A stretch of 64,000 nt of DNA from Lachnospiraceae bacterium (GTDB lineage: Bacteria > Bacillota > Clostridia > Lachnospirales > Lachnospiraceae): assembly GCA_022510685.1 (NCBI GenBank), contig JAFLTA010000007.1, positions 1 to 64,000 of the forward strand. Reading direction: 5' to 3'. A program made the translations under genes and the position numbers. Positions 53,313-63,586 of the stretch are shown one piece after another (position 1 is the stretch's first letter; each line of letters starts with the position of its first letter). Under the pieces are notes generated by a model. The model was not told the origin of the DNA. It made no database searches and worked only from the letters and a program-made list of their open reading frames with translations.

Positions 53313-54104
53313 ATGAATATATTGGATGAAATTGCAGCAAAAACAAAAGAGAGGGTAGCGGAGAGAAAAGAAAAAATTTCTCTCCAAGAGATAAAAGCAC
53401 AGGCGGAGCAGATGAGTGCAGAAACAGGATTCCCTTTTGAGGAAGCCCTGGGAAAGAAGGAAATTTCTTTTATCTGTGAAGTGAAAAAAGCATCTCCCTC
53501 CAAGGGATTGATTGCAGAACATTTTCCGTATAGGGAGATTGCGAGAGATTATGAAGCGGGGGGAGCCGGTGCTATATCTGTGCTGACGGAGCCATATTAT
53601 TTTCAAGGCTCTGATGAATATCTAAAGGCAGTGAAAGAGACTGTATCCATTCCGGTACTGCGCAAGGATTTTACCGTGGATGAATATATGATTTATGAGG
53701 CAAAGGTCATAGGTGCAGATGCGGTACTGCTTATCTGTGCCATTCTATCTGATGAGGAATTGCAGAGATTTTGGAGGATTGCAGACGGATTGGGACTGAC
53801 TGCGCTTGTGGAAGCACACGACGAGGAGGAAGTCAGACGGGCAATGGCAATCGGAGCCAGAGTAATCGGTGTCAACAACAGAGACTTAAAAACATTCACT
53901 GTGGACATTCACAATAGTACCCGTTTTCGCGATATTGTGCCAAAAAATATTTTGTTTGTATCTGAAAGCGGCATTCGGAATGGGGACGATATTGCGGAGC
54001 TTGCAAAGCATGACGTGAATGCTGTGCTCATCGGTGAGACACTGATGCGTGCCGACGACAGGGCAAAGGCGCTGCAGGAGCTTCGTGAAGGAGCCGTGCG
54101 ATAG
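53313..54104 (+). CDS. trpC: Indole-3-glycerol phosphate synthase
   Basis: A 263-residue TIM-barrel enzyme. Seen: FICEVKKASPSKGLIAEHF (catalytic Lys and phosphate site), AISVLTEPYYFQGSDEYL, VLRKDFTVDEYMIYEAKVIGADAV and VGVNNRDLKTFTVD-like IGVNNRDLKTFTV, then VSESGIRNGDDI. The start is the ATG at 53313, with GGAGACTG before it. It is followed by a 64-base gap with a hairpin before trpF. Confidence 0.95.
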   Translation: MNILDEIAAKTKERVAERKEKISLQEIKAQAEQMSAETGFPFEEALGKKEISFICEVKKASPSKGLIAEHFPYREIARDYEAGGAGAISVLTEPYYFQGSDEYLKAVKETVSIPVLRKDFTVDEYMIYEAKVIGADAVLLICAILSDEELQRFWRIADGLGLTALVEAHDEEEVRRAMAIGARVIGVNNRDLKTFTVDIHNSTRFRDIVPKNILFVSESGIRNGDDIAELAKHDVNAVLIGETLMRADDRAKALQELREGAVR

Positions 54105-54149
54105 CATGATGGCCGGGGGCTAAACAGAGTTCAGATTAGCACCATCATG
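54105..54149 (+). repeat. Hairpin with dispersed motif between trpC and trpF
   Basis: CATGATGG (54105-54112) pairs with CCATCATG (54142-54149), and GCTAA (54119-54123) with TTAGC (54136-54140) inside. The loop carries the motif AAACAGAGTTCAGATTAG (54122-54139), also seen at 24, 8806 and 21592. It starts right after the trpC stop and has no T tract, so it is probably not a terminator and may be a processing or stability site. Confidence 0.5.
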
Positions 54150-54168
54150 TGCTGAGAAAGGAGTGCTT

Positions 54169-54834
54169 ATGGGACAATCGGTACAGCTTAAAATTTGCGG
54201 TTTGCGTCGTCTGCAGGATGTAGAGTATGTCAATGAGTTGATGCCGGATTTTGTTGGTTTTATCTTTGCTCCCAGTAAACGGCAGCTTACGAAAGAGCAG
54301 GCGGCAGAGTTGGCAAAAAAAATCCATCCGAACATCAAACGGGTAGGCGTGTTTGTGAATCAGCCGGTAGACTTTGCGGTTGGACTTCTGGCAGATGGCG
54401 TGATTCAATATGCCCAGCTTCACGGAGGAGAAAATGCGCCCTATATCTCTGATTTACGACAGCAGGCGAAGCTTCACGGTGTGGATGCGAAAATTATTAA
54501 AGCGGTGAGGGTTCGGAGTCAAGAGGATTTAATAGGTGTAGAAGACATTGACTGCGAATACTTGCTTTTGGATGCATGGTCGGAAGAAGGACAGGCAGCG
54601 GGGGGCAATGGAAAGACCTTTGATTGGAGTTTGATTCGAACGATAAATAAACCGTTTTTTCTGGCAGGAGGATTGCATCCGAAAAACGTGGGAACAGCCA
54701 TCCGGGATGTGCAGCCATTTGGAATTGACGCCAGCAGTTGCATGGAAACAGATGGATATAAGGATTTTGATAAAATGAAAGAGTTTGTAGAAGCTGTGAG
54801 AGGAGCTTCTGAGAATGGAGGTATATATGAGTAA
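54169..54834 (+). CDS. trpF: Phosphoribosylanthranilate isomerase
   Basis: A 221-residue TIM-barrel isomerase. Seen: [32 protein letters not shown] (catalytic Cys), [46 protein letters not shown] and [23 protein letters not shown] (usual motif DxSSGVE, here DASSCMET). AAAGGAG precedes the ATG at 54169. The stop overlaps the trpB start by eight bases. Confidence 0.94.
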   Translation: MGQSVQLKICGLRRLQDVEYVNELMPDFVGFIFAPSKRQLTKEQAAELAKKIHPNIKRVGVFVNQPVDFAVGLLADGVIQYAQLHGGENAPYISDLRQQAKLHGVDAKIIKAVRVRSQEDLIGVEDIDCEYLLLDAWSEEGQAAGGNGKTFDWSLIRTINKPFFLAGGLHPKNVGTAIRDVQPFGIDASSCMETDGYKDFDKMKEFVEAVRGASENGGIYE

Positions 54835-56011
54835 CGGAAGGTTTGGAGAGCACGGAGGGCAATATATCCCGGAGACGCTCATGAATGAAATTCATCATCT
54901 GGAGGAGGCATACGAACACTACAAAAAGGACCCGGATTTTATTCAGGAGTTAGATACTTTGCTGAGAGAGTATGCAGGCAGACCGTCTCTTTTGTATTAT
55001 GCAGAGAAAATGACGAGAGACCTGGGAGGTGCCAAAATTTATTTTAAGAGGGAAGACCTGAATCATACAGGTTCCCATAAAATCAATAATGTGCTGGGAC
55101 AGGCTTTGCTGGCAAAAAAGATGGGAAAGACACGAATTATTGCAGAGACCGGAGCAGGGCAGCACGGTGTAGCTACAGCGACAGCGGCAGCACTGTTAGA
55201 TCTGGAATGTGAAATCTTCATGGGTAAGGAGGACACCGTGCGTCAGGCACTTAATGTATATCGCATGGAGCTCTTGGGAGCCAGTGTCCATCCGGTGGAG
55301 AGCGGTACAATGACTTTGAAGGATGCCGTCAATGAATGTATGCGAGAGTGGGTCAGCCGTGTGGATGATACATTATATGTGTTAGGCTCCGTGATGGGGC
55401 CCCATCCGTTTCCCACGATTGTCAGAGACTTTCAGAGTGTTATCAGTCGTGAGGCGAGAGCACAGATTCTGGAAAAAGAGGGCAAACTTCCGGATGTAGT
55501 TATGGCATGTGTCGGCGGTGGAAGCAATGCCATGGGAACTTTTTACGAGTTTATCAAGGATGAGGATGTGCGCCTCATAGGATGTGAGGCGGCAGGACAC
55601 GGTGTGGATACAGATAGGACCGCAGCCACGATGGCAACAGGTACCATGGGAATCTTCCATGGCATGAAGTCGTATTTCTGTCAGGACGAGTTTGGGCAGA
55701 TTGCACCGGTGTATTCTATTTCCGCAGGGTTAGACTATCCGGGAGTAGGTCCGGAGCATGCTTATCTGCGGGATATCGGAAGAGCGGAGTATGTGCCTGT
55801 GACGGACGAGGAAGCAGTGAATGCCTTTGAGTATATTGCAAGGGAAGAAGGAATCATTGCTGCAATTGAGAGTTCTCATGCTGTGGCTCATCTGATGAGA
55901 ATCGCGCCACAGATGGATAAAGATCAGATTATTATTTGCTGTCTGTCCGGACGGGGAGATAAGGATGTGGCAGCCATTGCAAGATATAGGGGGATTGATT
56001 TACATGAATAG
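54827..56011 (+). CDS. trpB: Tryptophan synthase beta subunit
   Basis: A 394-residue PLP enzyme that joins indole and serine. Catalytic Lys85 lies in [19 protein letters not shown]; other marks are [18 protein letters not shown], the PLP phosphate loop [12 protein letters not shown] and the ending LSGRGDKDV. The ATG at 54827 sits five bases after GGAGG within the trpF end. Confidence 0.97.
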   Translation: MSNGRFGEHGGQYIPETLMNEIHHLEEAYEHYKKDPDFIQELDTLLREYAGRPSLLYYAEKMTRDLGGAKIYFKREDLNHTGSHKINNVLGQALLAKKMGKTRIIAETGAGQHGVATATAAALLDLECEIFMGKEDTVRQALNVYRMELLGASVHPVESGTMTLKDAVNECMREWVSRVDDTLYVLGSVMGPHPFPTIVRDFQSVISREARAQILEKEGKLPDVVMACVGGGSNAMGTFYEFIKDEDVRLIGCEAAGHGVDTDRTAATMATGTMGIFHGMKSYFCQDEFGQIAPVYSISAGLDYPGVGPEHAYLRDIGRAEYVPVTDEEAVNAFEYIAREEGIIAAIESSHAVAHLMRIAPQMDKDQIIICCLSGRGDKDVAAIARYRGIDLHE

Positions 56012-56780
56012 AATTCAAAATGCATTTCAGGATAAAAAAGCGTTTATAGGATTTATCACGGCGGGCGATCCGTCATTGGATAAAACGATAGAGTTCGTAT
56101 TGGAAATGGAGCGGGCAGGTGCCGCATTGGTAGAGTTGGGTGTGCCGTTTTCCGATCCAATCGCTGAGGGACCGGTAATCCAGGAGGCAAATTTAAGGGC
56201 ATTGGAGGCAGGATGTACTACGGATAAACTGTTTGAAATGGTGGAAAGACTTCGTCAGAAAACACAGATTCCCCTCGTATTTCTTGCGTATGCAAATTCT
56301 TTATACAAATACGGATATGAGAGATTTTGTGAGCGTTGCGCAGAAGTGGGGATTGACGGTGTGATCATCCCGGATATGCCCTTTGAGGAAAAGCAGGAGT
56401 TGGCACCGATTGCGCGGGAACATGATGTGGCAGTGATTTCTTTGATTTCTCCCACTTCCGAGAAACGTATTCAGATGATAGCGGCAGAAGCGGATGGCTT
56501 CATCTATGTGGTTTCCTCTTTGGGAGTAACCGGTGTCCGGGATAATATTACTACAGATGTGGCAAGTATCGTAAAGACAATCCGGGAAGTGACTGACACC
56601 CCTGCCGCGGTTGGCTTTGGTATCAACCGAAAAGAGCAGGTGACAGAGTATACAACCATAGCGGACGGTGCTATTGTGGGCAGTGCCATAGTCAAGCTGG
56701 TGGCACAGTATGGTGAATCGGCAGGTCCGGAAATATATAAATATGTTTCTGAGATGGTTTCCGGCTTGGCAAATGAATAG
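56004..56780 (+). CDS. trpA: Tryptophan synthase alpha subunit
   Basis: A 258-residue TIM-barrel subunit that cleaves indole-3-glycerol phosphate and passes indole to TrpB. Seen: [17 protein letters not shown], the catalytic Glu in [22 protein letters not shown], the catalytic Asp in [15 protein letters not shown], and [13 protein letters not shown]. Its start overlaps the trpB stop by eight bases, ensuring coupled translation. It is the last trp gene. Confidence 0.97.
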   Translation: MNRIQNAFQDKKAFIGFITAGDPSLDKTIEFVLEMERAGAALVELGVPFSDPIAEGPVIQEANLRALEAGCTTDKLFEMVERLRQKTQIPLVFLAYANSLYKYGYERFCERCAEVGIDGVIIPDMPFEEKQELAPIAREHDVAVISLISPTSEKRIQMIAAEADGFIYVVSSLGVTGVRDNITTDVASIVKTIREVTDTPAAVGFGINRKEQVTEYTTIADGAIVGSAIVKLVAQYGESAGPEIYKYVSEMVSGLANE

Positions 56781-56869
56781 AAAAATAGTATACTAAAAGG
56801 TAGTTGTAAATTACCGTGGATTCTTGACAATAGAGAAACCATGCGAAAGGAGTTCGAAACACAGGAAAG

Positions 56870-58735
56870 ATGAAAAAGAAAAGTATTAAATTTGAGTGGA
56901 TTTGCATAGTCATGTTGTTTTTTGTGCTTGTTATGTGTTCTGTGTCTGTCGGTAAAGTGATGGCAGATGTACGGGATGTAAGACACACTATGGCAAAGAA
57001 AAATATGAGCACGAATTCTTTCGTATATGGTAAATATTTTGACAATTCGTTTTCCGGCAGGACAGAGGTGCTTAATGATATTGCTAAATGTATCAGCAGT
57101 GCGGGAATCCATGAACCGATGGAGCTGAATGCCATTCTGACAGGGCAAAATGTTTTTGATACGGCGACGATTATTGATAATCAAGGGAATGTAATATGTG
57201 GTTCTCGATACGATGGCAGTGATTTCAGCAATCAGGCATTTTATGCCACTCTGATGGATGGGAAAAATGTTGTAGCACCGCGTATTGAAATTGATGAGGA
57301 CGGAAAAGAAATATTGCGTTTCTATGCGCCTGTCAAGAAAAACGGGAAAACCATAATGACCATAACAGCCGGTATGCTTGCGGTGAACATTAAAAACATA
57401 TTGGAGTCTGCCGATTATGTGGAAGATGGATGTATTTGTGTCATTGACGAATATGGGGATTATATTATCGGTGACAATAGGTTTGATGAGATGCTAAACG
57501 ACAAGGAGAATAATCATTTTTCTCATGTGGCACATTCCAAGATATTAGAAGGAGTGGCGTCGGAGGATGAACTGCAACAGCATATACGGGATCATGCGGC
57601 TGCAAATATTACTTATCGATATGCGGGCGAGGAGTATTCTGCCAAGTATGTGCCGTTGAGTGTCAACGGATGGTATCTGGTCTCTACGATTCCTGTAGCG
57701 TCTGTAGGTAGTGATGTTCCGGTGCTATCTTCGAAAACTGTTATTTTGGTAGTAGTTTCTATAGTGGTGTTGCTGGCATTTTTGGGGTTAGTGATAGTTC
57801 TGGTGATATACCAGAGAAAAATACGCAAAGAAAATGAGCGGCACATTATGCTGGAAAAATGTGACCCGGGTGTAACGTTCCAGTTGACGTTTAAACCGCA
57901 TAAATTGAAGTTTTACGGAGATGTGAAAACAATCCTCGGAACAGATTTAGGGGAACTAAAGGGAGAAGCCGTGTACGATGTTTTTGACTGGCTTCATGAA
58001 GATGACCTTTCTCTGCGAAGCCGTTTTAACAGCTTTTGGGAAAGTGAGGAAGTAACATTTTCTGTGGAAGCGCGAATCCGAAATATCAAAGGCGATTTCG
58101 GTTGGTATCGTATTGTAGGTGTTTTGGATAGAGATGCACAGGGGAATAACAAATCGTTCACCGGAAAAATCATCAATGTGAATGAGGAGTTGAATGAAGA
58201 AAAGCAGTTAATCCAACGTGCGGAAAATGATCTTCTTACAGGCGTCTTGAATAAAAAGACTATGGAGAAGCGCATATCCCTGATGATAAATAACCGCGGC
58301 GGAAAGTATGTTATTTTCTATATGGTAGACCTGGATAATTTTAAAAATGTCAATGATAAATTGGGGCATATCTATGGGGATCAGGCTATTGTGGAGACTG
58401 CACAATGTCTGAATAAAGTATTTGCTAACCAGGATTGTATTGGTCGTTTGGGCGGTGATGAGTTTGCAGTTTGTGTATCCTATCAGGCATTTGACGAGCA
58501 GTCACTGTTGAGTTTCATCAACAAAAAGGCAGAGCAGATATGTGCTGTAAACCGTCGAACATACACAGATAATGCATCGGAAGTATCGATTACCAGTAGT
58601 GTAGGGATTGCTTATGCACCGGATATGGGGCAGACTTTTGAGGAGCTCTATGCCAAGGCGGACCGTGCATTATACTATTCCAAGGAAAACGGAAAAGATC
58701 AGTACCATATTTATTCACGGAGAGATGACCAGTAG
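56870..58735 (+). CDS. Cache-PAS-GGDEF diguanylate cyclase
   Basis: A 621-residue membrane sensor: a helix near 12-34, a Cache-type outer domain (about 40-280, FDTATIIDNQGNVICGSRYDG), a second helix (about 288-313), a PAS-like part (about 345-440) and a GGDEF domain with RLGGDEFAV near residue 527 and DLDNFKNVNDKLGHIYGD before it. The catalytic GGDEF is intact, so cyclic-di-GMP synthesis is likely. The inhibitory I-site is absent: the residues before GGDEF read ANQD instead of RxxD. The ATG is close to AGGAAAG, giving a short spacing. It is the first of three cyclic-di-GMP proteins. Confidence 0.92.
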   Translation: MKKKSIKFEWICIVMLFFVLVMCSVSVGKVMADVRDVRHTMAKKNMSTNSFVYGKYFDNSFSGRTEVLNDIAKCISSAGIHEPMELNAILTGQNVFDTATIIDNQGNVICGSRYDGSDFSNQAFYATLMDGKNVVAPRIEIDEDGKEILRFYAPVKKNGKTIMTITAGMLAVNIKNILESADYVEDGCICVIDEYGDYIIGDNRFDEMLNDKENNHFSHVAHSKILEGVASEDELQQHIRDHAAANITYRYAGEEYSAKYVPLSVNGWYLVSTIPVASVGSDVPVLSSKTVILVVVSIVVLLAFLGLVIVLVIYQRKIRKENERHIMLEKCDPGVTFQLTFKPHKLKFYGDVKTILGTDLGELKGEAVYDVFDWLHEDDLSLRSRFNSFWESEEVTFSVEARIRNIKGDFGWYRIVGVLDRDAQGNNKSFTGKIINVNEELNEEKQLIQRAENDLLTGVLNKKTMEKRISLMINNRGGKYVIFYMVDLDNFKNVNDKLGHIYGDQAIVETAQCLNKVFANQDCIGRLGGDEFAVCVSYQAFDEQSLLSFINKKAEQICAVNRRTYTDNASEVSITSSVGIAYAPDMGQTFEELYAKADRALYYSKENGKDQYHIYSRRDDQ

Positions 58736-58806
58736 CATATTCTGGTTTGAAATATTTTCGGTTATCGGAAAAAGGTAAATATTAAGGAGAAGGAAGCAAA
58801 AATAGC

Positions 58807-60756
58807 ATGGATTATGTAACTTCGTATGAGGGGGTTGCGGTATTACTTTTGTTTGCAGTTTTTTTCTGCTACATATACCGCAACTGGCTGGATTTAAAGA
58901 GAAATAAAATATTTTACTGGCTGTTGGTAATTGCAATGGTCGCAGTAAGTATTGATTTGATTGGTCGCATATACTTAAGCAGTGGGACATCAAAAATCAT
59001 ATTGTTTGAAGCTACGGTTGTGGCAACAATTGCGGATATCGGGTTGCTGACCACGTGTTGGATGTTGTTCTTTTACGCTCTGGCAATTACGGGAAATATG
59101 CAGTATATCCGTACAAACAAGGTAATCATGATAATGTTGTGGTCCAGTTTTGTTATGGATATGATACTGCTCACTAATCCATGGACACATATTGTATTCT
59201 GGTATGGCAGTTTGCAGCAGGGGGATTATCATGCAGGAAAAGCCTTGCCGATACTGATTATCTATGTGGAAGCATATTTGCTGGCAGTCGTGAATGTCAT
59301 ATTGGATAACCGCCGAAAATTGCCCGGAACTCATGCAAATATGATTATAGCGACAGTTCTCATTTTGATGTTCCTGGTATTTATGCAATTTACTTTTCCG
59401 GTGTTTTGGAGGCTCAGTTATTTCTTTCTGTCCCTCATCCTTACCATGTATTATTTGCTGATGCATATGTCAGACCAGCATTTAGCACATAGGAGCCGGT
59501 GTTTTTCCCAGGTGGGATTTCGGATTATTGTGGAGGAGAAGGCGCGCTACAGAGAAAATTTTTCCTGTGTGGCAGTCAATATCAATAATATTTCAAGCAT
59601 GATAAATGTTTGCACGGAAGAGGAATTAGATCAGGTGCATTATGTGATAGCAGCTCATATGCGCGCAGTAGGCAGTCGACATGCGCTTTATCAGTTATAT
59701 GACTCGGAGTTTATACTGATGACCAGAGATATGGACAGAGCATTGGACGCCTGCTATCGATTGCAGGATGAACTGCCACGAGTAATCCGTGTGAATGATA
59801 AAAATATCCCGGTTATGTACGGGTTTTATGTGATGCCCTTTGCAGATGCAGATTATTCGGTAGGGGATTTTTACCGGATTATTGCAGGACTGCGTAAAAT
59901 GACACGAGAGGTTACTGACTATACTGAAATCGTGTATTATGAAGGGGAAATCAAGGAGTCTCTCCAGAGAGAGCTGATGAGCATCCAAAAAACGAAAGAT
60001 GCCTTGAGTGGGGATGGATTTGCGTTGCAGACAACGCCTATTTATGATACACAAAGTGGAGATGTGGAGGCACTGGATACTAAGATGCTGTTGGATATGG
60101 GGGATGGCACCAGCTTAGAAAACGGAGATATCTGGAAGATTGCCGAGGAAAACGGAAATGGTAAAGAGGTGACTTTGTGGTTTTTGAATAAAGTGATGCG
60201 ATTTGCAGTGCAGAATCGTATCTTCCAAAAGGGAATTCGCCGAATCCATATCAATATGTCAACGATGCAGATTCGTTCGAAACGGCTCATAGAGCAGTAT
60301 TGTGACACTTTGCTTTTTTACCAAGTGCGTCCGGAGCAGGTGGTAATAGAGATTTTTGTTGACCAGGAGGTTCCGGAACAAATTCTGGAGAAAAATATAC
60401 AGTATTTGAGGGATAAAGGTTTTCAAGTATTGTTGGATGAGTTTGGTGTCAATGTCTGCAACTTGAAAAATATGTTAAGTTTTCCTTTTGATATGGTAAA
60501 GCTGAATGCAGAGATGACCATGCGCTTTCTGGATGATAAACGGGAAGAACTGGAGCATTTAGTACATATGCTGAAAAAGCAAAACTGGACGATATATATA
60601 GATGGTATAGATGACAAAAGTTCCTTAAAAACTTTCCGGGAAATGGGAGTTTCCGGAATTCAGGGGAAATCTGTCTCATCATATATGAAAGAAGAAGAAT
60701 TCTCGGATTGGCTTCGAGAGAGAGGGGGTAGCGAGATTGTCAGCGATGCCCTATAA
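58807..60756 (+). CDS. Membrane protein with degenerate GGDEF and EAL domains
   Basis: A 649-residue protein: about seven membrane helices (1-220), a GGDEF-like domain with YDSEFILM in place of the GGDEF signature, and an EAL-like domain (about 390-640). Every catalytic EAL position is lost. The EALxR motif reads DTKML, DDFGTG reads DEFGVN, the catalytic lysine region reads VKLNAEM and the AEGVE block reads IDGIDDKSS. The fold and HINMSTMQIRSKRL remain. It is expected to be an inactive binder of cyclic-di-GMP or of a protein partner. Overlap of 20 bases with the next gene suggests a joint unit. Confidence 0.82.
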   Translation: MDYVTSYEGVAVLLLFAVFFCYIYRNWLDLKRNKIFYWLLVIAMVAVSIDLIGRIYLSSGTSKIILFEATVVATIADIGLLTTCWMLFFYALAITGNMQYIRTNKVIMIMLWSSFVMDMILLTNPWTHIVFWYGSLQQGDYHAGKALPILIIYVEAYLLAVVNVILDNRRKLPGTHANMIIATVLILMFLVFMQFTFPVFWRLSYFFLSLILTMYYLLMHMSDQHLAHRSRCFSQVGFRIIVEEKARYRENFSCVAVNINNISSMINVCTEEELDQVHYVIAAHMRAVGSRHALYQLYDSEFILMTRDMDRALDACYRLQDELPRVIRVNDKNIPVMYGFYVMPFADADYSVGDFYRIIAGLRKMTREVTDYTEIVYYEGEIKESLQRELMSIQKTKDALSGDGFALQTTPIYDTQSGDVEALDTKMLLDMGDGTSLENGDIWKIAEENGNGKEVTLWFLNKVMRFAVQNRIFQKGIRRIHINMSTMQIRSKRLIEQYCDTLLFYQVRPEQVVIEIFVDQEVPEQILEKNIQYLRDKGFQVLLDEFGVNVCNLKNMLSFPFDMVKLNAEMTMRFLDDKREELEHLVHMLKKQNWTIYIDGIDDKSSLKTFREMGVSGIQGKSVSSYMKEEEFSDWLRERGGSEIVSDAL

Positions 60757-62665
60757 TTTTCATTATGAAACTAGTGCTGCATTAATATTAGTCGTGATGT
60801 TGATTGTTATATTCTGTAAAAAACGCTTGTATATACAGGTTAACAATCTTTTTGTGCTGCATTTGTTTTTCATGATTGTAGATAATTATTTGGGTATGGT
60901 ATGCGGCATGGTAAATACAGGAATTATTTCCGCCTCTTTAACAGCTAAAAATATTTTAAATGCTATGGATGGTGGTATGAATTTTATTACCATGACGAAC
61001 TATTTATTATATCTGCTGAGTCTTGCTCATCTCGCGGACTGGAAAAAGTGGTATATCCGTATGGGAGTGTTGCCGTTATGTATATTAGGAATAACTGCCG
61101 TTGTTGTACCGTTTTATGGACAGGTAAGCTGGGTGACAGCCAGTGGCGATTATACAAAAGGAGTGGCTTTTTGGGTGGCAGGGGCTATCGTGTTTATATA
61201 TATTGCCGTTGTCACAGTGAGTGTTATTAAGTTTGGTGCCGCCTTATCCATGAAGCACAGAGTTTTTCTGGCTATCTTAAATGTGATGGTCGTGGGAAGC
61301 TTTTTTGTACAGGAAATCGTACAGCCGAATTTCCGCGTGCTGTATCCGGTATTTACATTTATGCTGTTTTTACACTTTATGTCCTTGCAGAGTCCGGATT
61401 TTTATATTGACAATATGACGGGACTGTATAATTACAATGCATTTATGGAAGTGCTCCGTGAATATGTAGCATATAAAAAGAACTTTCATTGTATGTTAAT
61501 CCGGATTAATGACTACGATTCTCTGCTGCGTATTTTCCGCTACGACCATTTAACGGCTGTGCGGAAGCGTCTGGCAGAGATGCTGACAGACCCATCAATG
61601 AAAGGAAACGCAACAGTTTATCGTGTGGGTTCGTCAGCGTACGGCGTGATATGCACGAAGGATGAACAGGTTAAGCGTCTGCATGAGAAGTGTTTGTCGT
61701 ATCTGCCCAAAAACTGGGAGATTGAGGATGAGGTGATTAGTACGGAGTATTGTTACTATCATCTGGAATTTAACGGAGAAAATACGGAATTTGATAAAAT
61801 GATGCAATGGATGTACTATGCAGCATCGGACCATGAGACGCATCATCCGTTGGGAGAATTGATTGAACTGCGATATGATATTATGTCGGAGACAGAAAAA
61901 CAGCGGGAAGTATTACATTTAATAGAAAAAGCGATTTTAGACCAAAGCATGGAAATCTTTTTACAGCCGGTGTATTCTATGGACCAAAAGAAAATTACAT
62001 CGCTGGAAGTGCTCAGCCGTATGAAGGATGACAATCAAAATTATATCAATCCGGAATATTTTATTCATGTTGCGGAGGAAAACCATCGTATTTTGGAGCT
62101 GGGAGAGTTGATTTTCAGACGCGCCTGTATTTTTGCCAGCCAGAATCATATCTTTGATTTAGGCATTGAATATATGAACGTTAATATTTCCCCGGGACAG
62201 TGCCAATATGAATATTTGACGGAAAATTTTGAGGAGATTGCCAGGGAGTATGATATTCCTTTGGATAAGATTCATCTGGAAATCACAGAGAGTGAAGTGC
62301 AAGACCCGGAAGCGGTGAAAAGAACATTGGCAAGGCTGCGCAAATCCGGTATGGAGGTGGCACTGGATGACTTTGGAACAGGCTGCTCCACTCTGTTAAG
62401 TATTTTGGATTTACCTTTAGATTATGTAAAGATAGACAAAAGTTTGGTGTGGTCTTATGATTCGGGTGGCAACAGATTTTTGGATGATTTGATGCCGGTG
62501 ATAAAGGCGGAAGGCAAAAAGGTGATTGCAGAGGGAATCGAGACGGAGGAGCATATTGAGATATTTAAAAGACTCCGTGGAGATTATCTGCAGGGATACT
62601 ATTTTTCAAAACCTTTGCCGGAACGTGAGTTTGTACACTTTGTCAGGGAGTTTAATAAAGCATAA
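60737..62665 (+). CDS. Membrane GGDEF-EAL protein, active-looking cyclic-di-GMP phosphodiesterase
   Basis: A 642-residue protein with the same plan as the one before: seven-helix input (1-215), a degenerate GGDEF-like region and a full EAL domain (about 390-640). All EAL catalytic motifs are present: EVLSRM (the EALxR motif), NVNISPGQCQYEYL, HLEITESE, ALDDFGTGCSTLL, VKIDKSLV, AEGIETEEH and LQGYYFSKPLP. It should cut cyclic-di-GMP to pGpG. The start is probably TTG at 60737, eight bases after GAGGGGG, though an ATG at 60746 is also possible. It overlaps the previous gene. Confidence 0.88.
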   Translation: MSAMPYNFHYETSAALILVVMLIVIFCKKRLYIQVNNLFVLHLFFMIVDNYLGMVCGMVNTGIISASLTAKNILNAMDGGMNFITMTNYLLYLLSLAHLADWKKWYIRMGVLPLCILGITAVVVPFYGQVSWVTASGDYTKGVAFWVAGAIVFIYIAVVTVSVIKFGAALSMKHRVFLAILNVMVVGSFFVQEIVQPNFRVLYPVFTFMLFLHFMSLQSPDFYIDNMTGLYNYNAFMEVLREYVAYKKNFHCMLIRINDYDSLLRIFRYDHLTAVRKRLAEMLTDPSMKGNATVYRVGSSAYGVICTKDEQVKRLHEKCLSYLPKNWEIEDEVISTEYCYYHLEFNGENTEFDKMMQWMYYAASDHETHHPLGELIELRYDIMSETEKQREVLHLIEKAILDQSMEIFLQPVYSMDQKKITSLEVLSRMKDDNQNYINPEYFIHVAEENHRILELGELIFRRACIFASQNHIFDLGIEYMNVNISPGQCQYEYLTENFEEIAREYDIPLDKIHLEITESEVQDPEAVKRTLARLRKSGMEVALDDFGTGCSTLLSILDLPLDYVKIDKSLVWSYDSGGNRFLDDLMPVIKAEGKKVIAEGIETEEHIEIFKRLRGDYLQGYYFSKPLPEREFVHFVREFNKA

Positions 62666-62902
62666 CCGGTATATCAGCTTCTGAAATTGCACTGCAGTCC
62701 GGTGGATTAGAAAGTGTCATTTGCGAAACTCTGCCTTGCAGGGGAAAGCACCTTGTATTATACTAGTAATACAGTGGTTAAATATGGAATGGATTTTGAT
62801 GCCTAAATCACAAAATAAATTAAGTGTTCCAGGCAGGGGGCGTGAATATTTGCCGGAATGGAAACCGGTTCTTACACTGCCTGACACGGAATGGAGGATG
62901 AA
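62666..62902 (+). promoter_or_regulatory. Intergenic leader of the aldolase gene
   Basis: A gap of 237 bases. GTATTA and TAATAC (62754-62771) form an inverted repeat around TACTAG and include a TATACT-like -10, a possible promoter or operator for the sugar genes. A short open frame in the gap (PGRGREYLPEWKPVLTLPD) has no ribosome site and is not called. Confidence 0.4.
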
Positions 62903-63586
62903 ATGGATTTAAGTTATATGGAGTTGAGGGAGCAGATTTGTGATGTTTGCCATAAAATGTGGCAGTTAGGATGGGTGGCAGCCAACGACGGAAATGTTTC
63001 TGCCAAGTTACCCGACGGAACATTTTTGGCAACACCTACCGGAATGAGTAAGAGTTTTATCACACCGGAGAAATTAGTACATATTGATAAAGATGCTAAC
63101 GTTTTAGACGGTTTGGAGGGATATCGTCCATCATCGGAAATCAAGATGCATCTGCGCTGTTATTCTGAGCGTGAGGATGTGGGTGCGGTAGTACATGCCC
63201 ATCCTCCGGTAGCAACGGGATATGCCGTGGCAAATAAACCGCTTGATGAATATTCCATGATTGAGACCGTGATTGCCATCGGCTCCGTGCCGGTGACCCC
63301 TTATGGAACCCCTTCTACCAATGAGGTTCCGGATGCGATTACTCCATATTTAGGAGAGCATGATGTAATGCTTTTGCAAAACCATGGTGCCCTTGCGATA
63401 GGTGCCGATGTGATTACTGCATACTATCGAATGGAATCTTTGGAGTTGTTCGCAAAGATTAGCCTGAATGCTCATCTGTTGGGTGGTGCTCAGGAGTTGT
63501 CCATGGAAAACATTAATCGACTAATTGGTATGAGAGAACAGTATGGAGTGACAGGAAAACATCCGGGATATAAAAAATATTCCTAA
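62903..63586 (+). CDS. fucA: Class II aldolase (L-fuculose-phosphate aldolase-like)
   Basis: A 227-residue zinc aldolase that splits L-fuculose-1-phosphate, or a related ketose phosphate, to dihydroxyacetone phosphate and lactaldehyde. Zinc ligands are the His pair in VHAHPPVATGYA and a His in LLQNHGALAIG; the catalytic Glu is in PSSEIKMHLRCYS. WVAANDGNVSAKLPDGTFLATPTGMSK is the phosphate loop. GGAGG lies five bases before the ATG. The kinase that follows supports fucose or rhamnose use. The exact sugar is not determined. Confidence 0.85.
   Translation: MDLSYMELREQICDVCHKMWQLGWVAANDGNVSAKLPDGTFLATPTGMSKSFITPEKLVHIDKDANVLDGLEGYRPSSEIKMHLRCYSEREDVGAVVHAHPPVATGYAVANKPLDEYSMIETVIAIGSVPVTPYGTPSTNEVPDAITPYLGEHDVMLLQNHGALAIGADVITAYYRMESLELFAKISLNAHLLGGAQELSMENINRLIGMREQYGVTGKHPGYKKYS

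Noticed and set aside
62721..62912. 63-codon frame before the fucA gene
   Set aside because: No ribosome site, and it runs into the fucA ribosome site and start; likely chance.
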